From Streptomyces gardneri (GTDB taxonomy: Bacteria; Actinomycetota; Actinomycetes; Streptomycetales; Streptomycetaceae), in contig NZ_BJMN01000014.1 in assembly GCF_006539185.1 (NCBI RefSeq), forward strand, positions 1 to 64,000: DNA of 64,000 nucleotides, in the 5' to 3' direction. Shown piece after piece: positions 7,809 through 16,479 of this stretch. Within the stretch, counting starts at the first letter, position 1; each line of letters opens with the position of its first letter. Below the pieces are notes generated by a model. That model was not told the origin of the DNA. It made no database searches and saw only the letters and a program-made list of their open reading frames with translations. The position numbers and the translations under genes were made by a program.

Positions 7809-8879
7809 ATGACCAGCAAGGGCACCCACCAGTGGCGCGGCATCATCGAGGAGTACCGGGACCGCCTTCCGGTCACGGACACGACGCCGGTCGTCACGCT
7901 CCGTGAGGGCGGCACGCCGCTCGTCCCCGCTCAGGTTCTGTCCGAGCGCACGGGCTGCGAGGTGCACCTCAAGGTCGAGGGCGCCAACCCCACCGGCTCC
8001 TTCAAGGACCGGGGCATGACCATGGCCATCTCCAAGGCCAAGGAGGAGGGTGCGCGGGCCGTCATCTGCGCGTCCACCGGCAACACCTCCGCCTCGGCCG
8101 CGGCCTACGCGGTACGGGCCGGCATGGTGTCGGCCGTCCTCGTGCCCCAGGGCAAGATCGCGCTCGGCAAGATGGGCCAGGCCCTCGTGCACGGCGCGAA
8201 GATCCTCCAGGTCGACGGCAACTTCGACGACTGCCTGACGCTGGCCCGCAGCCTCTCCGAGAACTACCCGGTGGCGCTGGTCAATTCGGTCAACCCGGTC
8301 CGCATCGAGGGCCAGAAGACCGCCGCGTTCGAGATCGTGGACATGCTGGGCGACGCCCCCGACATCCACGTCCTGCCCGTGGGCAACGCCGGCAACATCA
8401 CGGCGTACTGGAAGGGCTACACCGAGTACGCCGCCGACGCCATGTCCACGCACCGGCCGCGCATGTGGGGCTTCCAGGCCTCCGGTTCCGCGCCGCTCGT
8501 GCGCGGCGAGGTCGTCAAGGACCCGTCGACGATCGCCACCGCGATCCGCATCGGCAACCCGGCGTCGTGGGACTACGCGATCGCCGCGCGCGACGAGTCG
8601 GGCGGCTTCATCGACGAGGTGACGGACCGTGAGATCCTGCGCGCCTACCGTCTGTTGGCCGCACAGGAGGGCGTCTTCGTCGAGCCCGCCTCGGCCGCCT
8701 CGGTCGCCGGTCTGCTGAAGGCCGCCGAGCAGGGCAAGGTCGACCCGGGGCAGCGGATCGTCTGCACGGTCACGGGCAACGGCCTGAAGGACCCCGACTG
8801 GGCCGTGGCCGGCGCGCCGCAGCCGGTGACCGTTCCGGTCGACGCCGCGGCCGCCGCCGAGCGTCTCGGTCTGGCCTGA
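7809..8879 (+). CDS. thrC: Threonine synthase
   Basis: PLP-dependent conversion of O-phosphohomoserine to threonine. The 356-residue protein is of the short actinobacterial class. The PLP lysine is K66 in [21 protein letters not shown] contacts phosphate, and the PLP phosphate loop is VGNAGN. ATG 7809 is chosen because AAAGGA and AAGGGGAG precede it and homologues begin near [16 protein letters not shown]. An earlier in-frame ATG at 7767 lies inside hom. Only 7 bp separate it from hom. Confidence 0.97.
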   Translation: MTSKGTHQWRGIIEEYRDRLPVTDTTPVVTLREGGTPLVPAQVLSERTGCEVHLKVEGANPTGSFKDRGMTMAISKAKEEGARAVICASTGNTSASAAAYAVRAGMVSAVLVPQGKIALGKMGQALVHGAKILQVDGNFDDCLTLARSLSENYPVALVNSVNPVRIEGQKTAAFEIVDMLGDAPDIHVLPVGNAGNITAYWKGYTEYAADAMSTHRPRMWGFQASGSAPLVRGEVVKDPSTIATAIRIGNPASWDYAIAARDESGGFIDEVTDREILRAYRLLAAQEGVFVEPASAASVAGLLKAAEQGKVDPGQRIVCTVTGNGLKDPDWAVAGAPQPVTVPVDAAAAAERLGLA

Positions 8880-8882
8880 TCC

Positions 8883-8900
8883 CACCCCCTGCGCGGGGTG
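8883..8900 (+). terminator. Weak hairpin after thrC
   Basis: CACCCC / GGGGTG six-bp stem directly after the thrC stop, with no T-run. Confidence 0.4.
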
Positions 8901-8930
8901 AAGCACTGATCGAAACCCGATCAGGAACGT

Positions 8931-8988
8931 ACATAGGCGCACAGGTTGGCTCGCGACACGCATCGTGCGCCTCCTGTGCGCCCTATGT
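8931..8988 (+). promoter_or_regulatory. Long inverted repeat in the thrB upstream region
   Basis: ACATAGGCGCACAGG (8931-8945) pairs with CCTGTGCGCCCTATGT (8973-8988), with one extra C in the right arm and a 27-nt loop. It could be an attenuator, terminator or operator. Confidence 0.55.
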
Positions 8989-9113
8989 CGCCACAGAACC
9001 TTCCTTCGATAGGCTGTACCGAACCCGCCCCGACGCATATGCGCGGTGTTGTTGCCGTTGTCGCCTCCCCGGCCGAAACGGACCCCGGGTCCCCGTACAC
9101 CTGTCGTGAGCAT

Positions 9114-9192
9114 CCGCTGTCCGAAACACGCAGTCCGCAACACCCGCTGTCCGCAGCATCTGAAGTCCGCAACACCCGCTGTCTGAAACACC
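9114..9192 (+). repeat. Three degenerate ~31-bp direct repeats before thrB
   Basis: The unit contains CCGCTGTCCG, then A/C-rich ACAC, then GTCCGCAACACC. CCGCTGT recurs at 9114, 9144 and 9176. GTCCGCAACACC is exact at 9133-9144 and 9165-9176. The array ends shortly before the thrB ribosome binding site. Confidence 0.75.
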
Positions 9193-9222
9193 GTTGTCGC
9201 AATCAAGGAGAGTCATCGAGCG

Positions 9223-10140
9223 ATGGCCGGTCCAGCGTTCCGCGCCGCCGCCGTACGGGTGCGCGTCCCCGCCACCAGCGCCAATCTCGGCCCGGGCTTC
9301 GACGCCTTCGGCCTGTCGCTGGGCCTCTACGACGACGTCGTCGTCCGTGTCGCCGACTCCGGGCTGCACGTCGACATCGCCGGTGAGGGTGCGGAGACCC
9401 TCCCGCGCGACGAGAGCCACCTGCTCGTACGTTCCCTGCGTACCGCCTTCGACCTGCTCGGCGGGCAGCCGCGCGGCCTCGAGGTCGTCTGCGCCAACCG
9501 CATCCCGCACGGCCGGGGCCTCGGCTCCTCCTCCGCCGCCATCTGCGCCGGCATCGTCGCCGCCCGCGCCGTGACCATAGGCGGGGACGCGAAGCTCGAC
9601 GAGGCCGCCCTCCTGGAGCTGGCCACCGAGATCGAGGGCCACCCCGACAACGTCGCCGCCTGTCTGCTCGGCGGATTCACGCTCGCCTGGACCGAGTCCG
9701 GCGCCGCGCGGGCGATCAGGATGGATCCTTCGCATTCCATCGTTCCGGTGGTTTTCGTGCCCGGAAAGCCCGTACTGACCGAGACCGCCCGCGGACTGCT
9801 GCCGCGCACCGTCCCGCATGTGGACGCCGCGGCCAACGCCGGGCGCGCCGCCCTCCTCGTCGAGGCCCTGACCCGTCGCCCCGAGCTGCTGCTCGCGGCC
9901 ACCGAGGACCGGCTGCACCAGGAGTACCGGGCCCCCGCGATGCCGGAGAGCATCGCCCTTGTGAACCGACTGCGCGCGGACGGCGTCCCCGCGGTCATCT
10001 CCGGCGCGGGCCCCACGGTGCTCGCGCTGGCCGAACACGGGACGGCCGACAAGGTCGCCCGACTGGCGGGCGAGGGCTGGGCAGCGAACCGGCTCGACCT
10101 CGACGCGTCCGGAGCGAGCGTGCTGCCGCTGGCGCCCTAG
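9223..10140 (+). CDS. thrB: Homoserine kinase
   Basis: ATP-dependent phosphorylation of homoserine to O-phosphohomoserine, the substrate of ThrC. The GHMP-kinase fold is clear in 305 residues: VPATSANLGPGFDAFGLSL at the N terminus, the glycine-rich ATP loop GRGLGSSSAA, and the C-terminal VISGAGPTVLAL motif. ATG 9223 follows AAGGAGAG at 9205-9212. It is separated from thrC by a structured 343-bp spacer, so it may have its own promoter or an attenuated read-through level. Confidence 0.97.
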   Translation: MAGPAFRAAAVRVRVPATSANLGPGFDAFGLSLGLYDDVVVRVADSGLHVDIAGEGAETLPRDESHLLVRSLRTAFDLLGGQPRGLEVVCANRIPHGRGLGSSSAAICAGIVAARAVTIGGDAKLDEAALLELATEIEGHPDNVAACLLGGFTLAWTESGAARAIRMDPSHSIVPVVFVPGKPVLTETARGLLPRTVPHVDAAANAGRAALLVEALTRRPELLLAATEDRLHQEYRAPAMPESIALVNRLRADGVPAVISGAGPTVLALAEHGTADKVARLAGEGWAANRLDLDASGASVLPLAP

Positions 10141-10245
10141 GGGCGCGGCGGCGGGGGCGCCGGGCAGCGTCCCCCGCGGTGCTCCGGACAACAGCCGGAC
10201 AAGAGATTGCCGGTGAGGGAGAGGGGGAATGTTTGTTGGAGCCGG

Positions 10246-10251
10246 TAGTGT
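10246..10251 (+). promoter_or_regulatory. Candidate -10 element of rho
   Basis: TAGTGT followed by TTAACCTC. No good -35 hexamer is seen at 17-18 bp. Confidence 0.4.
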
Positions 10252-10337
10252 TAACCTCAAGTCTGCACCCGACCTCTTTGTGGAGCGGTGCGGAGTGTCC
10301 CCATCAGGGACCACCATTCTTCCGGGAGCCTCCTCAA

Positions 10338-10362
10338 CTGCCTGAGCAGCCTGCCTGAGCAG
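10338..10362 (+). repeat. Tandem hairpin repeat in the rho leader
   Basis: CTGCCTGAGCAG occurs twice (10338-10349, 10351-10362). Each copy is itself a CTGC / GCAG mini-hairpin, and the second is followed by TTTT. Confidence 0.7.
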
Positions 10363-10577
10363 TTTTGAGCACGCTCCGGAACCGGCGCGACACCCCTCGC
10401 TTTTTCCGGTGAGGGCCGAGCAGGGGGCCTCGGGCCGGACCCACAGCACGTTTCTCTCTCCGCCGTACCCGGCGGGACCACCGCCCCGGACACGGTCCAC
10501 AAGCCAGGACCCTGTTCGGACAGCACAACCGGTCGCCGAGCCAGAAGGCCGACGTCCGCTCCAGGGAAGGACCCTTC

Positions 10578-12671
10578 GTGAGCGACACCACCGATCTGAT
10601 GGGCGTGACTGCCGACAGCAGTGTCGACACCGCCGCGCCCGCCGCAGGTGCTGCCACCGGCGGCACCGCACGGCGCCGCCGCTCCGGCACCGGCCTCGAC
10701 GGCATGGTCCTGGCCGAGCTGCAGCAGGTCGCGTCCGGCCTCGGCATCAGGGGCACCGCGCGGATGCGCAAGAGCCAGCTGATCGAGGTCATCAAGGAGG
10801 CGCAGGCCGGCGGGGGATCCGCCGCGCCCGCCAAGGCCGCGAAGCCCGCAGACGGCACAGAGGCCGTCGAGACCAAGCCGAAGCGCCGCGCCACCTCCAA
10901 GAGCCGTACGGCCGAGGCCGCGGCCGAGGCCACCGCTCCCCAGGCGGAGAAGGCCGAGAAGGCCGTCGCCCAGCAGCAGATCGACATCCCGGGTCAGCCG
11001 GCCTCCGAGGACCAGCCGGCCGGTGAGCGCCGTCGCCGTCGGGCCACCGCCCCCGCCGGTTCGCCGGAGGGCGAGGCCAAGGCCGAGGCGGCCCAGGTCG
11101 TCAAGACCGAGGCCCGCACCGAGACCCGTACCGACGTCAAGGCCGACACGCAGGCCGCCGACGCCAAGGCCGAGGGTGCCGTCGACGGCGCCGAGGGCCG
11201 TGGCCGCCGTGACCGCGGCGAGCGCGGGGAGCGCGGCGAACGCCGCGACCGCCGTGACCGTCAGCGCGAGCGCGGCAAGGGTGACGAGCAGCAGGGCGGT
11301 GGCCAGGGCGGCCAGCGCCAGCGTCAGGGCGGCCAGGGCCAGGGTCAGGGCCAGGGCCAGCAGGGTCAGGGTCAGAGCCAGGGTCAGCAGGGCGGCCAGC
11401 AGGCCGGCCCGCAGGACGACTACGACGACGGCGAGGGCGGCCGTCGCGGCCGTCGCGGTCGCTACCGCGACCGTCGTGGCCGTCGTGGCCGTGACGACTT
11501 CCAGGCCGGCGAGCCGCAGGTCTCCGACGACGACGTCCTGATCCCCGTCGCGGGCATCCTCGACATCCTCGACAACTACGCGTTCATCCGGACCTCCGGC
11601 TACCTGCCCGGCCCGAACGACGTGTACGTCTCCCTCGCCCAGGTCCGCAAGAACGGCCTGCGCAAGGGTGACCACGTCACCGGTGCCGTGCGTCAGCCGA
11701 AGGACGGGGAGCGCCGCGAGAAGTTCAACGCGCTGGTCCGCCTGGACTCCGCGAACGGCATGGCGGCCGACTCGGGCCGCGGCCGCCCGGAGTTCAACAA
11801 GCTGACCCCGCTCTACCCGCAGGACCGGCTCCGTCTGGAGACCGACCCGGGCGTGCTGACCACGCGGATCATCGACCTCGTGTCGCCGATCGGCAAGGGC
11901 CAGCGTGGTCTGATCGTGGCCCCGCCGAAGACCGGCAAGACCATGATCATGCAGGCCATCGCCAACGCGATCACGCACAACAACCCCGAGTGCCACCTGA
12001 TGGTCGTCCTGGTCGACGAGCGTCCGGAAGAGGTCACCGACATGCAGCGGTCGGTCAAGGGCGAGGTCATCTCCTCGACCTTCGACCGTCCGGCCGAGGA
12101 CCACACCACGGTCGCCGAGCTCGCCATCGAGCGCGCCAAGCGTCTCGTGGAGCTGGGTCACGACGTCGTCGTCCTGCTCGACTCGATCACCCGCCTGGGC
12201 CGCGCGTACAACCTCGCGGCGCCGGCCTCCGGCCGCATCCTGTCCGGTGGTGTCGACTCGACCGCGCTCTACCCGCCGAAGCGCTTCTTCGGTGCCGCGC
12301 GCAACATCGAGGACGGCGGCTCGCTGACCATCCTCGCCACCGCGCTCGTCGACACCGGTTCGCGCATGGACGAGGTGATCTTCGAGGAGTTCAAGGGCAC
12401 CGGCAACATGGAGCTCAAGCTCGACCGGAAGCTCGCCGACAAGCGCATCTTCCCGGCGGTGGACGTCGACGCGTCCGGCACCCGTAAGGAAGAGATCCTG
12501 CTCGGCGCCGACGAGCTCGCCGTCACCTGGAAGCTGCGCCGTGTGCTGCACGCGCTCGACCAGCAGCAGGCGATCGAGCTGCTCCTCGACAAGATGAAGC
12601 AGACGAAGTCGAACGGCGAGTTCCTGCTCCAGATCCAGAAGACGACTCCTGGCGGCAAGAACGACGACTGA
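10578..12671 (+). CDS. rho: Transcription termination factor Rho (extended actinobacterial form)
   Basis: RNA-dependent hexameric ATPase that terminates transcription. The product has 697 residues against about 420 in E. coli. Order: Rho N-terminal helical domain ([26 protein letters not shown], residues about 45-75); a basic and acidic low-complexity insert rich in R, G, Q and D (residues about 80-310); the OB-fold RNA-binding domain ([21 protein letters not shown]); and the RecA-like motor with P-loop PPKTGKT (K454), [11 protein letters not shown] and the Q/R loops. Such inserts are known in Micrococcus and Streptomyces Rho. GTG 10578 follows GGGAAGGA. Confidence 0.97.
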   Translation: MSDTTDLMGVTADSSVDTAAPAAGAATGGTARRRRSGTGLDGMVLAELQQVASGLGIRGTARMRKSQLIEVIKEAQAGGGSAAPAKAAKPADGTEAVETKPKRRATSKSRTAEAAAEATAPQAEKAEKAVAQQQIDIPGQPASEDQPAGERRRRRATAPAGSPEGEAKAEAAQVVKTEARTETRTDVKADTQAADAKAEGAVDGAEGRGRRDRGERGERGERRDRRDRQRERGKGDEQQGGGQGGQRQRQGGQGQGQGQGQQGQGQSQGQQGGQQAGPQDDYDDGEGGRRGRRGRYRDRRGRRGRDDFQAGEPQVSDDDVLIPVAGILDILDNYAFIRTSGYLPGPNDVYVSLAQVRKNGLRKGDHVTGAVRQPKDGERREKFNALVRLDSANGMAADSGRGRPEFNKLTPLYPQDRLRLETDPGVLTTRIIDLVSPIGKGQRGLIVAPPKTGKTMIMQAIANAITHNNPECHLMVVLVDERPEEVTDMQRSVKGEVISSTFDRPAEDHTTVAELAIERAKRLVELGHDVVVLLDSITRLGRAYNLAAPASGRILSGGVDSTALYPPKRFFGAARNIEDGGSLTILATALVDTGSRMDEVIFEEFKGTGNMELKLDRKLADKRIFPAVDVDASGTRKEEILLGADELAVTWKLRRVLHALDQQQAIELLLDKMKQTKSNGEFLLQIQKTTPGGKNDD
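11293..11412 (+). repeat. Gln/Gly-coding tandem repeats inside rho
   Basis: Imperfect repeats of CAGGGTCAGGGC-like hexamers encode a QG-rich run within the Rho insert. They are likely prone to length change. Confidence 0.75.
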
Positions 12672-12749
12672 CGCGTGACCTGCATCACGCGACGGTCACG
12701 CGACCGGAGCGAGACCCCGGTCTCGTAACCCTGTCGTGACCTGCACAAA

Positions 12750-12786
12750 CACCGCGCCCACCGTGCCCCGCACGGTGGGCGCGGTG
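12750..12786 (+). terminator. Terminator of rho
   Basis: Perfect 17-bp inverted repeat CACCGCGCCCACCGTGC / GCACGGTGGGCGCGGTG with a 3-nt loop, 79 bp after the rho stop. Confidence 0.88.
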
Positions 12787-12876
12787 CGTTGCTCACCGAA
12801 ACCTCACAGGTCCTTATGCAACCCTTTTGGGTGCTTCGCCGTCACACATGGTGAACCGAGGGCCCGAGGGAAGACG

Positions 12877-14007
12877 ATGACCGAGCAGAACAACACCGGC
12901 CGAATACGCCCCCGACGCCCTGGGGGCGTGGGGGGACCCCCAGGCGCGGGAAGCGGCCGCCGCCGCAAGCCGCCCGCCAAGAGCCGACGCCGCCTGACGA
13001 TCCTCCTGTCGGGCGTCGCCGCGGTTCTCGTCCTGGGCGGGGCCGGTCTGGGGTACGTGTACGTCAAGCTCGACGGCAACATCAAGGGCGTCGACATCAA
13101 CGCCCAACTCGGCACCGAGCGCCCCGACGACGTCGACAACGGCTCCCTGGACATCCTCGTCCTCGGCTCCGACTCCCGCGCCGGCGACAACGCCGCGTAC
13201 GGCGAGGACGAGGGCGGCGCCCGCTCCGACACCGCGATGGTCGTCCACGTCTACGAGGGCCACAAGAAGGCCAGCGTGGTCTCCGTCCCCCGCGACACCC
13301 TCGTCGACCGGCCGCAGTGCGCCGACAGCAAGGGCACGCCCGTCCCCGGCGAGCAGCGAGCGATGTTCAACACCGCGTACGAGGTCGGCGGCCCCGCCTG
13401 CGCCGTCAAGACCGTCGAGGCGATGTCCGGCATCCGCATGGACCACTACATCGAGGTCGACTTCACGGGCTTCAAGAAGCTCATCGACGAACTCGGCGGC
13501 GTGGAGATCACCACCACCCAGCCGATCAAGGACTCCAAGAGCCACCTCGACCTCGGCCCGGGCACCCACACCCTCGACGGCGAGCAGTCCCTCGGCCTCG
13601 TCCGCACCCGCAAGAGCGTCGGCGACGGCAGCGACCTCGGCCGCATCCAGCTCCAGCAGGCCTTCATGAAGGCCTTCATCGACCAGGTCAAGGACGTCGG
13701 CGTCTTCACCAACCCGGCGAAGCTCCTCGACCTCGCCGACGCGGCCACCAAGGCCATCACCCCGGACTCCGAGCTCGACTCGGTCCAGGAGCTGATGGGC
13801 TTCGCCAAGGGCCTCTCCGGCATCGGCCCCGACAACGTCCACATGATCACGCTGCCGGTCGAGTACGACCCCGCCGACCCCAACCGGGTCATCCCGCTGG
13901 AGGCCCAGTCCCGGCAGGTCTGGACGGCCCTGAAGACCGACAGGCCGATCCCCGCGTCGGCGACGAAGGACGCCGCCACGGGCAAGGCCGAAGGCGTCGT
14001 GAAGTAG
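12877..14007 (+). CDS. LytR-CpsA-Psr (LCP) family cell-wall glycopolymer ligase
   Basis: A membrane-anchored enzyme of the family that moves teichoic acid-type polymers from lipid carriers to peptidoglycan. The 376-residue product has a basic cytoplasmic tail, one membrane segment at about 47-66 (LTILLSGVAAVLVLGGAGLG) and an extracellular LCP domain. Seen: ILVLGSDSR, ARSDTAMVVHV, SVPRDTLV, FNTAYEVGG, DFTGFKKLIDELGGV and RTRKSVGDGSDLGRIQLQQ, which include the pyrophosphate-binding Arg and Asp residues. ATG 12877 follows GAGGGAAG. A long upstream in-frame extension to 12736 crosses the rho terminator and is rejected. Confidence 0.92.
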   Translation: MTEQNNTGRIRPRRPGGVGGPPGAGSGRRRKPPAKSRRRLTILLSGVAAVLVLGGAGLGYVYVKLDGNIKGVDINAQLGTERPDDVDNGSLDILVLGSDSRAGDNAAYGEDEGGARSDTAMVVHVYEGHKKASVVSVPRDTLVDRPQCADSKGTPVPGEQRAMFNTAYEVGGPACAVKTVEAMSGIRMDHYIEVDFTGFKKLIDELGGVEITTTQPIKDSKSHLDLGPGTHTLDGEQSLGLVRTRKSVGDGSDLGRIQLQQAFMKAFIDQVKDVGVFTNPAKLLDLADAATKAITPDSELDSVQELMGFAKGLSGIGPDNVHMITLPVEYDPADPNRVIPLEAQSRQVWTALKTDRPIPASATKDAATGKAEGVVK

Positions 14008-14154
14008 CCCCCCGGACAGTCGAGGAATACTTTCGGCCGGACCCCGGTTTGGGGAGATGCGGCCGGTCCTGGCAGACTGGTACGTCGGCCCCGGTTCACG
14101 CTGTCCGCAACACCGCGGCGGCGACCCGGAGCCCTCCCGAAACTAGGAGACACC

Positions 14155-14373
14155 TTGAAGCGCGAGATTCACCCCGAGTACGTCGAGACCCAGGTCAGCT
14201 GCACCTGCGGCGCGTCGTTCACCACTCGTAGCACCCTGACCGAGGGCACCATCCGTGCCGAGGTCTGCTCCGAGTGCCACCCGTTCTACACGGGCAAGCA
14301 GAAGATCCTCGACACCGGCGGCCGCGTGGCCCGCTTCGAGGCCCGCTTCGGCAAGGCCGGCTCCGCCAAGTAG
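14155..14373 (+). CDS. rpmE: Large-subunit ribosomal protein bL31 (zinc-binding form)
   Basis: A 72-residue ribosomal protein. Two cysteine pairs, CTC near residues 16-18 and CSEC near 38-41, mark the zinc-containing C+ form, in contrast to the C- paralogue induced on zinc limitation in Streptomyces. The TTG start follows AGGAGA. It is followed by a strong hairpin and then prfA, the usual rpmE-prfA-prmC order in actinobacteria. Confidence 0.96.
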   Translation: MKREIHPEYVETQVSCTCGASFTTRSTLTEGTIRAEVCSECHPFYTGKQKILDTGGRVARFEARFGKAGSAK

Positions 14374-14382
14374 CGAGCCCCT

Positions 14383-14426
14383 GCGCCGGTCCACGGTCGC
14401 CCCGCGCGGGTGGCCGGGACCGGCGC
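14383..14426 (+). terminator. Hairpin between rpmE and prfA
   Basis: GCGCCGGTCC / GGACCGGCGC perfect 10-bp stem with further pairing inside the loop, followed by TTTG. Confidence 0.75.
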
Positions 14427-14469
14427 TTTGCCGTCCCCGTAGCAACTGACGAAAACCCAGGAGCCCCCG

Positions 14470-15546
14470 ATGTTCGAGGCGGTCGAGGAACTGGTCGGCG
14501 AGCACGCCGATCTCGAGACGAAGCTCGCGGACCCTTCGGTCCACGCCGATCAGGCGAACGCGCGCAAGCTGAACAAGCGCTACGCCGAGCTGACCCCGAT
14601 CGTCGCCACCTACCGCTCCTGGAAGCAGACCGGTGACGACATCGAGACCGCCCGCGAGCTGGCGCACGACGACCCCGACTTCGCCGCCGAGGTCAAGCAG
14701 CTGGAGAAGGAACGGGAGGGGCTCACCGAGAAGCTCCGCCTGCTCCTCGTCCCGCGCGACCCGAGCGACGACAAGGACGTCATCCTGGAGATCAAGGCGG
14801 GAGCGGGCGGCGACGAGTCCGCGCTCTTCGCCGGCGACCTGCTCCGCATGTACCTCAGGTACGCCGAGCGCGTCGGCTGGAAGACCGAGATCATCGACGC
14901 CACCGAGTCCGAGCTGGGCGGCTACAAGGACGTCCAGGTCGCCGTGAAGACCAAGGGCGGCAACGGCGCCACCGAGCCCGGCCAGGGCGTCTGGGCCCGC
15001 CTCAAGTACGAGGGCGGCGTCCACCGCGTGCAGCGCGTGCCCGCCACCGAGTCGCAGGGCCGTATCCACACCTCCGCCGCCGGCGTGCTCGTCACGCCCG
15101 AGGCCGAGGAGGTCGAGGTCGAGATCGTCGCCAACGACCTGCGCATCGACGTCTACCGCTCGTCGGGCCCCGGCGGCCAGTCGGTCAACACCACCGACTC
15201 CGCCGTCCGCATCACCCACCTGCCGACCGGCATCGTCGCCTCCTGCCAGAACGAGAAGAGCCAGCTCCAGAACAAGGAGCAGGCCATGCGTATCCTGCGC
15301 TCCCGGCTGCTCGCCGCCGCGCAGGAGGAGGCCGAGTCCAAGGCCGCCGACGCCCGCCGCAGCCAGGTCCGCACCGTCGACCGCTCCGAGAAGATCCGGA
15401 CGTACAACTTCCCGGAGAACCGCATCTCGGACCACCGCGTCGGCTTCAAGGCGTACAACCTGGACCAGGTGCTCGACGGCGAACTGGACCCGATGATCCA
15501 GGCCTGCGTCGACGCCGACTCGGCCGCCAAGCTCGCCGCGGCCTGA
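14470..15546 (+). CDS. prfA: Peptide chain release factor 1
   Basis: Recognises UAA and UAG in the ribosomal A site and releases the polypeptide. The 358-residue protein has an N-terminal helical domain, the codon-reading PAT tripeptide in RVPATESQG, and the catalytic GGQ in [20 protein letters not shown] 14470 follows AGGAG with 7 nt spacing. The next gene encodes the methyltransferase that modifies the GGQ glutamine. Confidence 0.97.
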   Translation: MFEAVEELVGEHADLETKLADPSVHADQANARKLNKRYAELTPIVATYRSWKQTGDDIETARELAHDDPDFAAEVKQLEKEREGLTEKLRLLLVPRDPSDDKDVILEIKAGAGGDESALFAGDLLRMYLRYAERVGWKTEIIDATESELGGYKDVQVAVKTKGGNGATEPGQGVWARLKYEGGVHRVQRVPATESQGRIHTSAAGVLVTPEAEEVEVEIVANDLRIDVYRSSGPGGQSVNTTDSAVRITHLPTGIVASCQNEKSQLQNKEQAMRILRSRLLAAAQEEAESKAADARRSQVRTVDRSEKIRTYNFPENRISDHRVGFKAYNLDQVLDGELDPMIQACVDADSAAKLAAA

Positions 15547-15592
15547 CCGGCGTAAGTTCCGTAAGCCCCACCCCGCACCACGGAGGACCAGC

Positions 15593-16438
15593 GTGAACCT
15601 GCTGCTTGCCGAGGTGGCCCAGGCCACCCAGCGGCTGGCCGACGCCGGCGTTCCCTCACCGCGTTTCGACGCGGAGGAGCTCGCCGCGTTCGTGCACGGC
15701 GTCAAGCGGGGGGAGCTGCACAACGTCAAGGACGCGGACTTCGACGCCCGCTACTGGGAGACGATCGCCCGCCGCGAGGCGCGCGAACCGCTCCAGCACA
15801 TCACCGGCCGGGCGTTCTTCCGCTACCTGGAGCTCCAGGTGGGGCCCGGCGTCTTCGTGCCCCGCCCCGAGACCGAGTCGGTCGTCGGCTGGGCCATAGA
15901 CGCCGTACGCGCCATGGACGTCGTCGAACCGCTCATCGTCGACCTCTGCACCGGCTCGGGGGCCATCGCCCTCGCCATGGCGCAGGAGGTCCCGCGCTCC
16001 CGCGTGCACGCGGTGGAGCTCTCCGACGACGCCCTCGTCTGGACCCGGAAGAACGCCGAGGGCTCCCGCGTCTCCGTCCACCAGGGCAACGCGCTGACCG
16101 CCCTCCCGGAGCTGGACGGCCAGGTCGACCTGGTCATCTCCAACCCGCCGTACATCCCGCTCACCGAGTGGGAGTACGTGGCACCCGAGGCCCGCGACCA
16201 CGACCCGGAGATGGCCCTCTTCTCCGGCGAGGACGGCCTCGACACCATCCGCGGCATCGAGCGCACCGCCCACCGGCTGCTGCGCCCCGGCGGCCTCGTC
16301 GTCATCGAGCACGCGGACACCCAGGGCGGGCAGGTGCCGTGGATCTTCAACGAAGAGGCCGGCTGGGCCGACGCCGCCGACCACCCGGACCTGAACAACC
16401 GGCCGCGCTTCGCGACCGCCCGCAAGGCGATGCCATGA
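15593..16438 (+). CDS. prmC: Protein-(glutamine-N5) methyltransferase, release-factor specific
   Basis: SAM-dependent methylation of the GGQ glutamine in release factors. The 281-residue protein has an N-terminal helical RF-binding domain, the SAM motif VDLCTGSGAIALAMAQ, and the NPPY substrate-amide motif (ISNPPYIPL). GTG 15593 follows GGAGG with 6 nt spacing. Its TGA overlaps the ATG of a 14-codon micro-ORF that leads directly into the next gene. Confidence 0.96.
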   Translation: MNLLLAEVAQATQRLADAGVPSPRFDAEELAAFVHGVKRGELHNVKDADFDARYWETIARREAREPLQHITGRAFFRYLELQVGPGVFVPRPETESVVGWAIDAVRAMDVVEPLIVDLCTGSGAIALAMAQEVPRSRVHAVELSDDALVWTRKNAEGSRVSVHQGNALTALPELDGQVDLVISNPPYIPLTEWEYVAPEARDHDPEMALFSGEDGLDTIRGIERTAHRLLRPGGLVVIEHADTQGGQVPWIFNEEAGWADAADHPDLNNRPRFATARKAMP

Positions 16439-16479
16439 CCGCCATGACGAACCACGCGTACGAGGAGGCCGGGAACTGA
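16435..16479 (+). CDS. Candidate 14-aa micro-ORF coupled between prmC and the t6A synthase gene
   Basis: ATG 16435 overlaps the prmC stop as ATGA. The frame reads MTAMTNHAYEEAGN and its TGA overlaps the next start as TGATG. The ribosome binding site of the downstream gene (GAGGAGG) lies inside it. It may serve as a translational-coupling bridge rather than a functional peptide, or it may be chance. Confidence 0.3.
   Translation: MTAMTNHAYEEAGN

Larger units (their letters stand above)
8880..9222. other. 343-bp thrC-thrB spacer with structured and repeated DNA
   Basis: It holds no gene, but carries a small hairpin at 8883-8900, a 15-bp inverted repeat (8931-8945 / 8973-8988) and three degenerate copies of a 31-bp repeat ending about 30 bp before thrB. 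This is an unusually long gap between two genes of one pathway. Confidence 0.8.
10141..10577. other. 437-bp region upstream of rho (promoter and long leader)
   Basis: A TAGTGT -10-like element lies at 10246-10251, which would give a leader of about 320 nt. The leader contains a 12-bp hairpin-forming direct repeat followed by TTTT, and short start-stop frames. There is no full gene. Rho autoregulation through a leader is known in enteric bacteria; here it is an inference. Confidence 0.6.

Noticed and set aside
9114..9192. CRISPR array
   Set aside because: Only three degenerate units with no true spacers, and no cas genes nearby.
10257..12551. 764-codon minus frame opposite rho
   Set aside because: Antisense of the low-complexity rho insert, giving repetitive Leu/Ala/Thr without a plausible fold.
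12736..12876. N-terminal extension of the LCP protein
   Set aside because: It crosses the rho terminator and has no ribosome binding site; GAGGGAAG precedes ATG 12877.
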